Below, piece after piece: positions 1-8,658 of a DNA stretch of 42,939 nucleotides (positions are counted from its first letter, which is position 1; the number at the start of each line of letters is the position of its first letter). Location: positions 1 to 42,939 of the forward strand of contig JABWBD010000010.1 of the NCBI GenBank assembly GCA_013360685.1. The letters are read 5' to 3'. Under the pieces are notes generated by a model. That model saw only the letters and a list, made by a program, of their open reading frames with translations. It searched no databases and was not told the origin of the DNA. The position numbers and the translations under genes are program-made. This DNA is from Pirellulales bacterium (lineage in GTDB: Bacteria > Planctomycetota > Planctomycetia > Pirellulales > Thermoguttaceae).

Positions 1-1194
1 AAGAAGATGAAGAACGACGACAAGGTCGATTGCGTGGTCCTGTTTTCAGGCACGTGGGTATGGTCCGCCCACATGATCGCCGCCATCCGCGACTTCGCGA
101 TGACCGGCAAGGGAGTGCTCATCTGGACGCATCCGGGCTCGCAGGGCTGGCGGCCCGTCGGCGGACTTGTGCTGCACGGGGCGCTGTACGAGGTGGGAAT
201 CGACCACAAGTTCGTCTACGGGCCCGCCGACGACCCGGACGAGGTTGCCGGGATCGCCAGCTTCTGCCGCGCCTGCCACATGAAGAACTGGCTCAACATG
301 TCGACGATCGGCACCTTCGGCGGGCGGGGCATGGGCCAGACCTGCGGCGTCGCCGATCCCAGCCAGTGGATGCGGGAGTTCGGCATCGATATCGACTCGC
401 GCGACACCACCGAGTTGATCCGCGCCGCCCAGGAAATCAGCCAGGGCGAACTCGCCGCGCTGCATCCGCGGATCAAGAAGCTCTTCGGCGGTCTGCCCGA
501 GCTCAACGTGGTCAACGAGCGGTCGATGCGGCTCTACCTGGCGATCAAGAAGCTCGTCGAAAAGAACCGCTGGGACTTCTACACGATCCAGTCGTTCCCC
601 GGCCTCGGCGACGACTACAGCGCCACCTGCTTTGCCCAAAGCATGATGCTGGAAGACGGCGTGGGCACGTCGACGCTGGGCGATTTCAACACGGCCCTGA
701 CCGTGCTTCTGCTCACGAAACTGAGCAACGAGCCGGTCTACTACGGCGACCTGCAGCACATCGACAAGGAAACCAACGAGATCAAGATCATCGGCGACGG
801 GGCCTGCCCGCCCTCGCTGGCATCGAAGCTTGGCCCGGCGGGATTTGCCGAGCACGGCATCCCCACGGAAGGCGAGGCGGGCGGGCTGTCGGTGAAGCTC
901 GTCTGCAAGGTGGGCGAAGGCGTGCTCGCCCGACTCGGCCGCGTCAACGGCCACTTCACCATGGTGCTCACCCGTTGCTCGGTCTTCGAGCCGCCCGCCG
1001 ACCAGTTGGGGAAGCGGCAGTTGGAATGCGGCATCCCCTTCTGGCCGCACGGCTTCGTCACCGCGCATTGCGACATCGACGAGATGCTCCAGAATTGGAC
1101 GAACGAGTACGCCTGCCTGGGCTACGGGGAGCACCTCTACGGCGACCTGATCCACTTCTGCGAGCTGACGGATATTCACCTGGTCCTGCCGTAG
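1..1194 (+). CDS. L-fucose/L-arabinose isomerase-family protein, 5'-partial
   Basis: The reading frame is already open at base 1, and the first ATG (base 7) lies inside what looks like the middle of the N-terminal domain, so the gene starts outside the window. About 395 residues are visible; FucI/AraA-type enzymes usually have 450-600. The segment around residues 215-235 (LEDGVGTST, then GDFNTAL) matches the metal-binding Glu/Asp region of this superfamily. Family members interconvert aldoses and ketoses in the cytoplasm with a divalent metal. The substrate cannot be read from sequence. The DUF4432 gene follows 10 bp downstream with no room for a promoter, so the two are probably co-transcribed in a sugar-use operon. 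Confidence 0.75.
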   Translation, partial: KKMKNDDKVDCVVLFSGTWVWSAHMIAAIRDFAMTGKGVLIWTHPGSQGWRPVGGLVLHGALYEVGIDHKFVYGPADDPDEVAGIASFCRACHMKNWLNMSTIGTFGGRGMGQTCGVADPSQWMREFGIDIDSRDTTELIRAAQEISQGELAALHPRIKKLFGGLPELNVVNERSMRLYLAIKKLVEKNRWDFYTIQSFPGLGDDYSATCFAQSMMLEDGVGTSTLGDFNTALTVLLLTKLSNEPVYYGDLQHIDKETNEIKIIGDGACPPSLASKLGPAGFAEHGIPTEGEAGGLSVKLVCKVGEGVLARLGRVNGHFTMVLTRCSVFEPPADQLGKRQLECGIPFWPHGFVTAHCDIDEMLQNWTNEYACLGYGEHLYGDLIHFCELTDIHLVLP

Positions 1195-1204
1195 AGACGA
1201 ACCG

Positions 1205-2284
1205 ATGAACCTCTCCGGCCGCAACTACACGCGAACCGAGTTGCTTCGCCGCGTGGGCAATCCCGCCCAACTGGGCGGCGCCCGGCATTCCACGCTGAAC
1301 GACGGCCGTTCCAAGGGCGTGGCGGCGGTAGACGTCGACACGGGAAGCGGATTCCGCTTCACGGTGTTGCCCGACCGCGGGATGGACATCTCGTTGGCCA
1401 GCTTTCGCGGGTTGAACCTCGTTTACCTCACGCCCACCGGCGAGGCCCACCCCGCCTATTACGAACCGCAGGGCCCCGGCTGGCTCCGGACCTTTTTCGG
1501 CGGGCTGTTGACCACGTGCGGCCTGACCTATCTGGGGCCGCCGGGCAAGGATGCCGACGAGGAACTCGGCCTGCACGGCCGCTATGCGACCTCGCCCGTC
1601 GGTCAGTTCCGCGACAATTCTCGCTGGGATGGCGACGACTATGTGGTGGAACTGACCGGCACGGTCGAGGAGGCCGTGCTCTTCGGCGACAAGCTCCGCC
1701 TCACCCGGACGATCACGACGGCGATCGGGCGCAAGTCGCTCGTCGTCTCGGACGTCGTGGAGAATTTCGGCTACAAGACGTCGCCGTTTACGATCCTCTA
1801 TCACGTCAATGCCGGGTTTCCGCTCCTGGACGAGGCAAGCCGCGTCGTGGTCACCGCGAGCAAGACGGAACCGTGCGATGCCCGGTCGGCCGAGGGGCTG
1901 GGGCGTTTCCACGAGTGTTCGGCGCCGGCGCCGGGCTTTGCCGAGGAGAACTTCCTGCATACGATGGCGGGTGACGATCGCGGAGACGCCTGGGCGGCGC
2001 TGGTCAATCCGGAGCTGGCCGGCGGCCTGGGCCTTTACGTGCGATTCGACGTGCGGTCGCTTCCCTACCTGAACCAGTGGAAGATGCTGGCGGAGGGAGA
2101 TTATGTGGTGGCCATCGAGCCGTGCAACGCTCCCTGCGAGAACCGGGCCGAACTGCGCGGGCGGGGATTGCTGCCGAGCCTTGCGCCGGGCGGGCAATGG
2201 AAATCGCAGGTCGAGATCGGAGTGCTCGACGGCCCGGGAGAAATCGACCCGTTTCTTGAGAAGCTTCGCTCCGTCCGCGGTTAA
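1205..2284 (+). CDS. DUF4432 family protein (aldose-1-epimerase-like fold)
   Basis: The 359-residue protein has no signal peptide and is predicted cytoplasmic. It carries typical DUF4432 features: an N-terminal VLPDRGMDI block near residue 58, a GGLLTTCGL block near residue 100, LGLHGR near 120, and NAGFPLLDE near 200. DUF4432 proteins resemble galactose mutarotases (beta-sandwich) and often sit beside sugar isomerases and dehydrogenases. A role in presenting the right sugar anomer to the upstream isomerase is inference. The ATG at 1205 lies 10 bp after the isomerase stop. The amidohydrolase follows after 18 bp, which supports one transcript. Confidence 0.85.
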   Translation: MNLSGRNYTRTELLRRVGNPAQLGGARHSTLNDGRSKGVAAVDVDTGSGFRFTVLPDRGMDISLASFRGLNLVYLTPTGEAHPAYYEPQGPGWLRTFFGGLLTTCGLTYLGPPGKDADEELGLHGRYATSPVGQFRDNSRWDGDDYVVELTGTVEEAVLFGDKLRLTRTITTAIGRKSLVVSDVVENFGYKTSPFTILYHVNAGFPLLDEASRVVVTASKTEPCDARSAEGLGRFHECSAPAPGFAEENFLHTMAGDDRGDAWAALVNPELAGGLGLYVRFDVRSLPYLNQWKMLAEGDYVVAIEPCNAPCENRAELRGRGLLPSLAPGGQWKSQVEIGVLDGPGEIDPFLEKLRSVRG

Positions 2285-2302
2285 CGAAAGAAGAGACCGT
2301 CT

Positions 2303-3391
2303 ATGAACTCTGCCGTGAAGCAGGTCCTGCTGAAAGACTACAAGCCCAAGTGTCTCCTGAATCTCCAGCCTCGCATTCCCGAGAAACCGCGGTTCCCGGT
2401 GATCGACGCCCACAACCACCTTTTCGGCGAACTGGCGGCCGAGAAGCTGATCGAAGTGATGGATGCGGTCGGCGTCAAACGGTGGCTGAACGTCACGGGC
2501 AACGTCACCCTGCCGCTGGAGAACAACACCTACACGATCGCTCGCCGCCCGCTGGAGATCTTCCTCGACGGTTACGTGAAGCGTTATCCCGGTCGCTTCG
2601 CCGCCTTCACCATGTCCGATTTCGCGCAGTGGGGCGATCCGGTCCTGCTCACCGACGACGGTTGGGTCCAGCGGTGCATCGAGCACTTTGAAGAGGACCT
2701 GGCCAAGGGGGCCTGCGGGCTGAAAGTAACCAAGGAGCTTGGCCTCTTCTTCCGCGACCGCGGCGGCGAAATGCTCCGCGTCGACGACCAACGGTTGTAC
2801 CCGATCTGGCAGCGCGCGGGCGAGCGCGGCGTGCCGGTGCTGATCCACGTCTCGGATCCCATGGCGTTCTTCGATCCGATCGACGAGCACAACGAGCACT
2901 ACCTGACGCTCCAGCAGTTCCCCGGCTGGAGCTTCGTCGGATCGCATTTTTCCAAAGCCGAGCTGCTGCGCCAGCGGAACCGGATGATCGGCGACCATCC
3001 CAAGACGCGGTTCCTCCTGCCGCACGTGGCCAACCACCCGGAGAATCTGGCCTCGGTGGGCGAGCTGTTGGACACCTATCCCAACGTGATCATCGACTTC
3101 TCCGCCCGGATCGACGAGCTGGGCAGACAGCCGTATACCGCGCACGACTTCTTTGTGAAGTACCAGGACAGAATCCTCTTTGGCCTCGACATGCCCGTTT
3201 CGCCCGAGGCCTACCGGTGCTATTACCGGGTGCTGGAGACCCGCGACGAATATTTCGACTACCCGGATTACATCGGGCGTTTCGGCGTCTACACGCGCTG
3301 GAAGCTCTGCGGCCTGGACCTGCCCGACGACGTGCTCCGCAAGATCTACCACGAGAACGCCGAACGCTACATCGCCGGCCTGCGGGATTAG
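2303..3391 (+). CDS. amidohydrolase-family (TIM-barrel) metal-dependent hydrolase
   Basis: The 362-residue protein begins its barrel with VIDAHNHLFG near residue 33, the HxH metal-binding motif of the amidohydrolase superfamily. Other likely ligands are the His in LIHVSDP (about residue 181), the His in LLPHVANHPE (about 238) and the Asp in ILFGLDMPV (about 293). No signal peptide is seen, so it should act in the cytoplasm. An AAGAAGAGA-type purine stretch precedes the ATG. Family members hydrolyse lactones, amides or decarboxylate small acids. A sugar-lactonase-like role would fit the isomerase and DUF4432 neighbours but is not shown by sequence. Confidence 0.8.
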   Translation: MNSAVKQVLLKDYKPKCLLNLQPRIPEKPRFPVIDAHNHLFGELAAEKLIEVMDAVGVKRWLNVTGNVTLPLENNTYTIARRPLEIFLDGYVKRYPGRFAAFTMSDFAQWGDPVLLTDDGWVQRCIEHFEEDLAKGACGLKVTKELGLFFRDRGGEMLRVDDQRLYPIWQRAGERGVPVLIHVSDPMAFFDPIDEHNEHYLTLQQFPGWSFVGSHFSKAELLRQRNRMIGDHPKTRFLLPHVANHPENLASVGELLDTYPNVIIDFSARIDELGRQPYTAHDFFVKYQDRILFGLDMPVSPEAYRCYYRVLETRDEYFDYPDYIGRFGVYTRWKLCGLDLPDDVLRKIYHENAERYIAGLRD

Positions 3392-3418
3392 AGCGAATCC
3401 ATAATAGTCTGTTGGTGC

Positions 3419-3440
3419 GCCGGAACGTAGTCCGTCCGGC
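3419..3440. repeat. short inverted repeat between two genes
   Basis: GCCGGA (3419-3424) and TCCGGC (3435-3440) form a 6 bp stem with a 10-base loop in the 74 bp gap before the ceramidase-like gene. There is no T-run, so it is not a classical terminator. It may be a small dispersed intergenic repeat. Confidence 0.35.
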
Positions 3441-3465
3441 ATGATCCGTCAGAAGGAGCAATGGA

Positions 3466-4851
3466 ATGAACCGATTTCAGCGCTTGGGTGCTGTCGTTTT
3501 CGGACTTGCCCTGGGGCTGGCGGTCAGCCGGTCCGTCGCGGCCGAGCCACCCGGCTGGAAGGTCGGTGCGGCGCGCGCGAAGATTACGCCCGAGAAACCG
3601 TTCTGGATGGCAGGGTTCGGCGCGCGGACCCGGCCGGCCGAAGGAGTGCTTCAAGACCTGTGGGTCAAGGCACTGGCCTTGGAAGACGCGCAAGGGCATG
3701 TCGGCGTTGTCGCGACGGCCGACCTGGTCGGTTACCCCAAAAACATCTATGACTCGATCTGCCGCGAGCTCAAGCGGCGATGCGGGCTGGACCGCGCGCA
3801 GTTGATGCTCACCACTTCGCACACTCATTCGGGACCTGTCCTACGCGATGCGCTCCAGGACATCTACCCCCTGGACGATACCCAGCGAGCTCTGATCGAA
3901 GAGTACTCCGTGCGGCTGGAAAAACTCGTGGTAGACACTGTCGCCGAGGCGGCTTCACGGCGGACTCCGGCGACCCTCTGGGCCGGACAGGGTGAAGCGC
4001 GGTTCGCGGTGAACCGCCGCACGAACAACGAGCGGGAACTGCCCGACATGCTCGCCAAGGGCATTGCCCCCAAGGGGCCATCCGATTTCGCCGTTCCGGT
4101 CCTGGCAGTGCGGACTCCAGACGGCAAACTGCACACCGTCGTCTGCGGCTATGCCGCACATACGTCGGCGATGACCATGCAGGAATATGGCTACCACTAC
4201 TCGGGCGACTACGCCGGCTTCGCCCTGGCCGAATTGGAGGGGGCGGCGCCCGAGATCCAGGCAATGTTCTTCCAGGGGTGCGGCAGCGACCAAAGCGCCG
4301 CACCGCGAGGGACCCTCCAGCAGTGCAAGAAAATGGCCGCCGAACTGGCCGCCAGTGTCCGAAAAGCGCTCGACGGACCCATGCGGCCGGTCGCGCCGCA
4401 GTTGAAGATGGCCTTTGAGTTCGTGAAACTGGACTTCGAGCAAGCCACACGCGAATACCTCGAAAAGACGGCCGAGAGCAGCGGGTACGAAAGTCGCTGG
4501 GCCAAACGCCTGCTCAAGGCGCTAGATCAAGGCCGGACACTCGCCGTCGCCTATCCCGAGTACCCGGTGCAGGCGTGGAGGCTGGGGGAAAACCAGTGGT
4601 GGATCGCACTGGGCGGCGAGGTGGCGGTTGACTATGCCCTCCTGCTGAAGAAGCAATATGGCCCGGATACCTGGGTCGCAGGCTATACGAACGACGTGAT
4701 GGCCTACATCCCGTCGCGGCGCGTGTGGGAGGAAGGCGGCTACCAGGCCGGTGCGTTCCCTGTCTATGGGCTGCCCGCGGTCCGCTGGTGCCCCGACATT
4801 CAGGACCGGATCACGGCTGCGGTAGACCGGCTGGTCGAGAGGCTAAAGTGA
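3466..4851 (+). CDS. exported neutral/alkaline non-lysosomal ceramidase-like hydrolase
   Basis: The 461-residue protein opens with a Sec signal peptide (hydrophobic stretch residues 8-20, cleavage likely after VAA near 25). The mature part matches the neutral ceramidase N-terminal domain: VGAARAKITPE near residue 32, TSHTHSGP near 119 with the HxH zinc ligands, and a GYAAHTSAM histidine near 228. At 461 residues it lacks most of the C-terminal domain of full ceramidases (about 650-780), which is common for planctomycete paralogues. True substrates of these short members are unknown, so lipid amidase is only one option. An AAGGAG ribosome-binding site lies 8 bases before the ATG. Its 3' end overlaps the convergent PQQ gene by 9 bp. 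Confidence 0.8.
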   Translation: MNRFQRLGAVVFGLALGLAVSRSVAAEPPGWKVGAARAKITPEKPFWMAGFGARTRPAEGVLQDLWVKALALEDAQGHVGVVATADLVGYPKNIYDSICRELKRRCGLDRAQLMLTTSHTHSGPVLRDALQDIYPLDDTQRALIEEYSVRLEKLVVDTVAEAASRRTPATLWAGQGEARFAVNRRTNNERELPDMLAKGIAPKGPSDFAVPVLAVRTPDGKLHTVVCGYAAHTSAMTMQEYGYHYSGDYAGFALAELEGAAPEIQAMFFQGCGSDQSAAPRGTLQQCKKMAAELAASVRKALDGPMRPVAPQLKMAFEFVKLDFEQATREYLEKTAESSGYESRWAKRLLKALDQGRTLAVAYPEYPVQAWRLGENQWWIALGGEVAVDYALLLKKQYGPDTWVAGYTNDVMAYIPSRRVWEEGGYQAGAFPVYGLPAVRWCPDIQDRITAAVDRLVERLK

Positions 4852-6501
4852 GGCCTCCACAGGCAGCTCGTAGCAGGCCGCCTGCTCGGCGTTTCGCACA
4901 AGCAGGTACGGGCCATACAGGGCGATGTTGTTCCAGGTCATGCCTTCAATCGCCTGAAACCGGCCCAAGACGCGGTTCGGCCGCTCCGGCGATGCCTCCA
5001 CGAGCACGACCTCGCCCGACTCGGCCAGCACGAGCACCAGCCCCGCGACCCCAAGGATCTGGCCGTGGCGGTAGCGGCCGTCCTTCCAAATCCTCTGCCC
5101 GGTCTGCAAATCCACGCATTCCAGAATGCCGTCGGACAGCCCGTAGGCATAGCCGTCCCTCACCGCCACGTTGGCGAACTTGGTCCGCAAGACCTTGGGA
5201 TTCTTCCAGAGCGTCTGCACGGTGAAGGCGCCGTCGGCACTGCGACCGATTTGCAGCAGTGCCGCCCCTTGGCCATAGCCTTTGGAAAGCAGCACGCGAT
5301 CGCCTCCGACCGCAACGGGTTGCGAGACGTTGGGATCGGCATTGCTGTGAGCGGGCCAGGGATGCTCCCAGAGCACGCGACCGGTGGTCACGTCGTGCGC
5401 GCTCGCCGAGTCTTCATTGACGCTGAGGATTTGCCGGACGCCCGCGAGCGTCGCCAGCGCCGGCGAACTGTAGCTGATCTGGCGATTGCCTCCTTCCCAG
5501 ACAAGATCGCCGGTCTGCTTGTTGTAGGCGGCCAAAGAGACCTTGCGGCCCTGCTTGGGACCGCCGGCGGGAACGATCACCAGATCGTCGGCGATCAAGG
5601 GTGAATTCGACCGCGCCCACGGCAGGGTTGCGGATTCTTCCTCAGGCGAGACTCCGTATTCTTTCAGGAGGTTCTTTCGCCAGCGGCACTTGCCCGTAGC
5701 GCCGTCGAGACACAGGAGGTGGCCCGTGGCGCCCAAGGCGTAGACCAGTCCCTCGTGGATTGTCGGGGTGCTCCGCGGCCCGACGCCGCCGCTGATCGCG
5801 TCGTAGCGCGCGGCGGTCGCGTGGGCCCACTCCAGTTCACCTGTGTCGATGCGATAGCAGGTGACCATTTCCAGTTCCCCGCGTTGTTCCATGGTCACCG
5901 CAAAGCCGTTCACGGCGGAGAAGGCCGACCATCCCGCCCCGATCTCCCGTTTCCAAACGAGCCTGGCCGGCCTCGTCGCCCAGTCTCGGGCCAACTCGAC
6001 GTGGTCGACCGACGCGTTGCGGCCGGGGCCGAGAAACTGAGGGAAATCCAGGGGGGTCGCGGTCAGCAGGTCCACCGGGGCGTTCGGCTTCCGGGCGAAG
6101 CCGCCCGGCGCCGGCCACGGCATCCGCTCATCCGGTTTCAGCGCGAAACGGAAAGCGAACTCTGGAACGAGTTCGCCGCTGATACGTTCCACGCGAAACA
6201 GGACCGCCGCCACGCCGATCGAAAGGAGCACCCCGATCAGCGAAAGGGCGCGGACTCGCCGGCGGTAGCCGCTGAGCAGCAGGAACCAGACCGCGAGCGT
6301 CACCACCGCGAGAAACGCCAACAGCCAACTGGCCACGTTGGCGCTGCCGTGATCGCCGATCAAGTCCGTTGTCTGGAAGACGGCGATGAGCAGGAGCAAG
6401 AGGACCAGTACCATCCAAAGCCACTTAGAAGGCAAGCGCTTGTTCGTCCGCCCACTCGTGGGTGCCTGGAGGGCGGGCTGGTCCGGGTTCTGCTCGGTCA
6501 T
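4843..6501 (-). CDS. membrane-anchored PQQ-like beta-propeller protein
   Basis: The 552-residue protein has a basic N-terminus, then three predicted membrane segments (about residues 27-46, 58-77 and 87-105), then an extracytoplasmic domain with beta-propeller repeats typical of the PQQ_2/BamB-like family. Repeats show motifs such as GLVYALGATGHLLCLDGATG (about 253-272), VWEGG and RIWKDGRY. BamB itself is a 390-residue lipoprotein, so this planctomycete type with several membrane helices is a different architecture; enzymatic quinoprotein activity is not indicated. A scaffold or ligand-binding role at the cell envelope is inference. The gene is monocistronic, convergent with the ceramidase-like gene and divergent from the pRiA4b fusion gene. 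Confidence 0.85.
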   Translation of the reverse strand: MTEQNPDQPALQAPTSGRTNKRLPSKWLWMVLVLLLLLIAVFQTTDLIGDHGSANVASWLLAFLAVVTLAVWFLLLSGYRRRVRALSLIGVLLSIGVAAVLFRVERISGELVPEFAFRFALKPDERMPWPAPGGFARKPNAPVDLLTATPLDFPQFLGPGRNASVDHVELARDWATRPARLVWKREIGAGWSAFSAVNGFAVTMEQRGELEMVTCYRIDTGELEWAHATAARYDAISGGVGPRSTPTIHEGLVYALGATGHLLCLDGATGKCRWRKNLLKEYGVSPEEESATLPWARSNSPLIADDLVIVPAGGPKQGRKVSLAAYNKQTGDLVWEGGNRQISYSSPALATLAGVRQILSVNEDSASAHDVTTGRVLWEHPWPAHSNADPNVSQPVAVGGDRVLLSKGYGQGAALLQIGRSADGAFTVQTLWKNPKVLRTKFANVAVRDGYAYGLSDGILECVDLQTGQRIWKDGRYRHGQILGVAGLVLVLAESGEVVLVEASPERPNRVLGRFQAIEGMTWNNIALYGPYLLVRNAEQAACYELPVEASL

Positions 6502-6744
6502 GGTTGCTCCTTGCCTGGTGGACTGGCGAGATCCGCACTATACCGCCGACAGTTGCCAACCGCCACCCTCTTCCCCCAAGGCTTGGGTAGTCGTCCAGCC
6601 GCCCTTTTTGCCCCAATGCATCGCACCGGTCTGCCGCTGACTGAGAGCCTGGCGGCGGTGCTGCTGGATGGCCTTGTATGACCGTGCTCCTGCCGCGACA
6701 ATAGCAGGTGTTCCCATCCACAGACTAGCCGGGGAGGACCACCG

Positions 6745-8517
6745 GTGGCACGGAAAGTACCACAGTCGGCTAAACCCAAGGATCTGGATCCCAGTCTCCC
6801 GATTTACCAGCTCAAGATCACGGTCCGGGACATCCAGCCGTCGATCTGGCGGAGAGTGCAGACGACCGACTGCTCTCTCTCCGAACTCCACGATATCATC
6901 CAAGTAAGCATGGGATGGGACGACGCCCACGTGCACGTCTTCGAGGTCGAAGGCAGGCAGTACACCGACTACGGAAGCTGGGATGTCGATCCCTATGAAT
7001 ACCGCGATTCCCGCCGCGTGCGGCTCAGCAAGCTTGTCGAGAAGCGATGTTTCCGATTCGTCTACGAGTACGACTTCGGCGATTCGTGGCGGCACACCGT
7101 TGAGATCGAGAACACGGTTCAACCCGAACCCGGTATCCGGTATCCTCGTTGCACGGCCGGCAAACGCGCGTGCCCGCCGGAGGACTGTGGCGGTCCGTGG
7201 GGATATGAGAACCTGGTCGAAGCGATCCATGACCCCGCCCATAAGGATCATGGGGAAAAGGTGGAGTGGTACGGCGGTCTTGATCCCGAGCAGTTTGACC
7301 TGGACCAAGTGAACAGAGATCTCCTCTCTTCCCGGCGCTGGCTGGGTCGCCGCCGAGGCAAACAGCTCCCGGAGGCAAGCTTTGGGGAAGGGCAACTTGT
7401 CCGCGTGAAACCGGGAGTTGTCCACTCGCGATATCCGGACATTCCCTTGGGCGGCTGGGAGGCGACGGTGACGCGCGTTGCGTGGCTGATTCCGATGGGC
7501 TATCAAGTCCGCTGGACCGAGCGGACCTTGGCGGCAGCCCACGCGATCTACTTCAAGCGATGCAGCCAGGACGATCTGGAATCGGCAGAGCATTTCTTGG
7601 AGGAAGGGGAACTGGAGGCTGTCTCTTCCGAGCAGCCGCTTGAGATGGAGCAACCCCAGGATCTTGCCGCCCGCCCTTTGTCGATGGACGACCCGGACGA
7701 CCGCGTACGCGCCGTCTTTGGATTGACTTCCGACGATCCGCTCCCCCAGGTCAGCGATCCGACGCAGCAGCAATTCCTGGGCTTTTTGCGGTCACATCTC
7801 TCATTCCCTTTCGAGGCGGATTACTGGCCCGCCTCGTCCCTCGGGCCGAAAGAGCAGGGAAAGCTGACCGTGGAAGGTTTTGCCGATCCGCCGCTTGATC
7901 CCGTGGAAGGTATCCAGTGCCGGGCACGCCGAGGCACTGCGGAATACCGGGTCCCGCTGTCGACCGTCGCTGTTGCGAAGGAGGATTCCAACTTCGACTA
8001 CGTCGAGGACTACACCTACTGGTTGTGGGAATGCGAAGCTCGTGACGGGGAAGCAGGTGCATACTTTGAGGAAGACATCGAGGACGAGGAGTTCGACCTG
8101 GACGGGGACGAAGAAGAGGAGTTCGACGAGAAAGACGAGGACGATTTCGAGGAAGACGATTTCGAGGAGGACGAATTGGACGTTGAGGAGCCGACCGCGG
8201 AGGCGCGGTTCCCCATCGGCACGGTTGCTCTTTACGGTCCGGACGACAAGACGACCACGAAGATTGTCGCCGGAGTCATCTTGCACCCGGGAGCGGAGCC
8301 GATCCTCAAGCGCTGGGTGGCAACGGACGTCCTCACCAGCCTCAAAGTGTCCCGGGGGATGGACAAGTTTTTCAAGAAGTACGGCGTTGAACGGATTGGC
8401 ATGAGCGAAGGCAATATGGGTTGCCCGCATGAAGAAGGCGAGGACTTCCCCGTAGGCGGCGATTGTCCGTTCTGTCCCTACTGGAAAGGCAAGCAGGGGA
8501 GCGGAGCCGCGGAGTGA
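6745..8517 (+). CDS. pRiA4b ORF-3-like domain fused to SH3-like modules and an acidic tail
   Basis: The start is GTG at 6745 with a GGGGAGGA site ending 6 bases upstream. Residues about 15-195 match the plasmid pRiA4b ORF-3 family (IYQLKITVRDIQPSIWRRV near the start; FEYDFGDSW-type block near 108). A segment at about 212-270 (GQLVRVKPG, PLGGWEATV, VRWTERTL) looks like an SH3-like barrel, and residues about 350-440 look like a second related module (LSFPFEADY, VEDYTYWLW). Residues about 440-485 are almost all Asp/Glu. The C-terminus has CPH and GDCPFCPYW, a possible zinc site. There is no signal peptide. The function of this domain combination is not known to me. Confidence 0.75.
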   Translation: MARKVPQSAKPKDLDPSLPIYQLKITVRDIQPSIWRRVQTTDCSLSELHDIIQVSMGWDDAHVHVFEVEGRQYTDYGSWDVDPYEYRDSRRVRLSKLVEKRCFRFVYEYDFGDSWRHTVEIENTVQPEPGIRYPRCTAGKRACPPEDCGGPWGYENLVEAIHDPAHKDHGEKVEWYGGLDPEQFDLDQVNRDLLSSRRWLGRRRGKQLPEASFGEGQLVRVKPGVVHSRYPDIPLGGWEATVTRVAWLIPMGYQVRWTERTLAAAHAIYFKRCSQDDLESAEHFLEEGELEAVSSEQPLEMEQPQDLAARPLSMDDPDDRVRAVFGLTSDDPLPQVSDPTQQQFLGFLRSHLSFPFEADYWPASSLGPKEQGKLTVEGFADPPLDPVEGIQCRARRGTAEYRVPLSTVAVAKEDSNFDYVEDYTYWLWECEARDGEAGAYFEEDIEDEEFDLDGDEEEEFDEKDEDDFEEDDFEEDELDVEEPTAEARFPIGTVALYGPDDKTTTKIVAGVILHPGAEPILKRWVATDVLTSLKVSRGMDKFFKKYGVERIGMSEGNMGCPHEEGEDFPVGGDCPFCPYWKGKQGSGAAE

Positions 8518-8541
8518 AGCGATCGGCAGAAATCGAGTACC

Positions 8542-8633
8542 AGCAGCCGGGCTGCTACCGTCAAGGCAAGTGACGGCGCAATGGCAGCCCGAGGCGAGCA
8601 GCCGGGCTGCGAAACGAAACGGCCTGCGAGGCC
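8542..8633 (+). repeat. palindrome-rich leader before the GH20 gene
   Basis: Two copies of the same dyad, AGCAGCC-G-GGCTGC, lie at 8542-8556 and 8597-8610, 55 bp apart. Between them CCGTCA (8558-8563) pairs with TGACGG (8571-8576) around a 7-base loop, enclosed by GGCTGC (8550-8555) pairing with GCAGCC (8584-8589). GGCCT-GCG-AGGCC follows at 8621-8633. This could be a dispersed repeat or a structured 5' leader. Confidence 0.5.
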
Positions 8634-8658
8634 CGCCCAACGACGAGGAGACAGCAAA

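Noticed and set aside
1058-3442. 794-codon antisense frame on the minus strand
   Set aside because: It lies opposite two well-supported genes and is His/Arg/Val-rich with no domain; such shadow frames are expected at this GC content.
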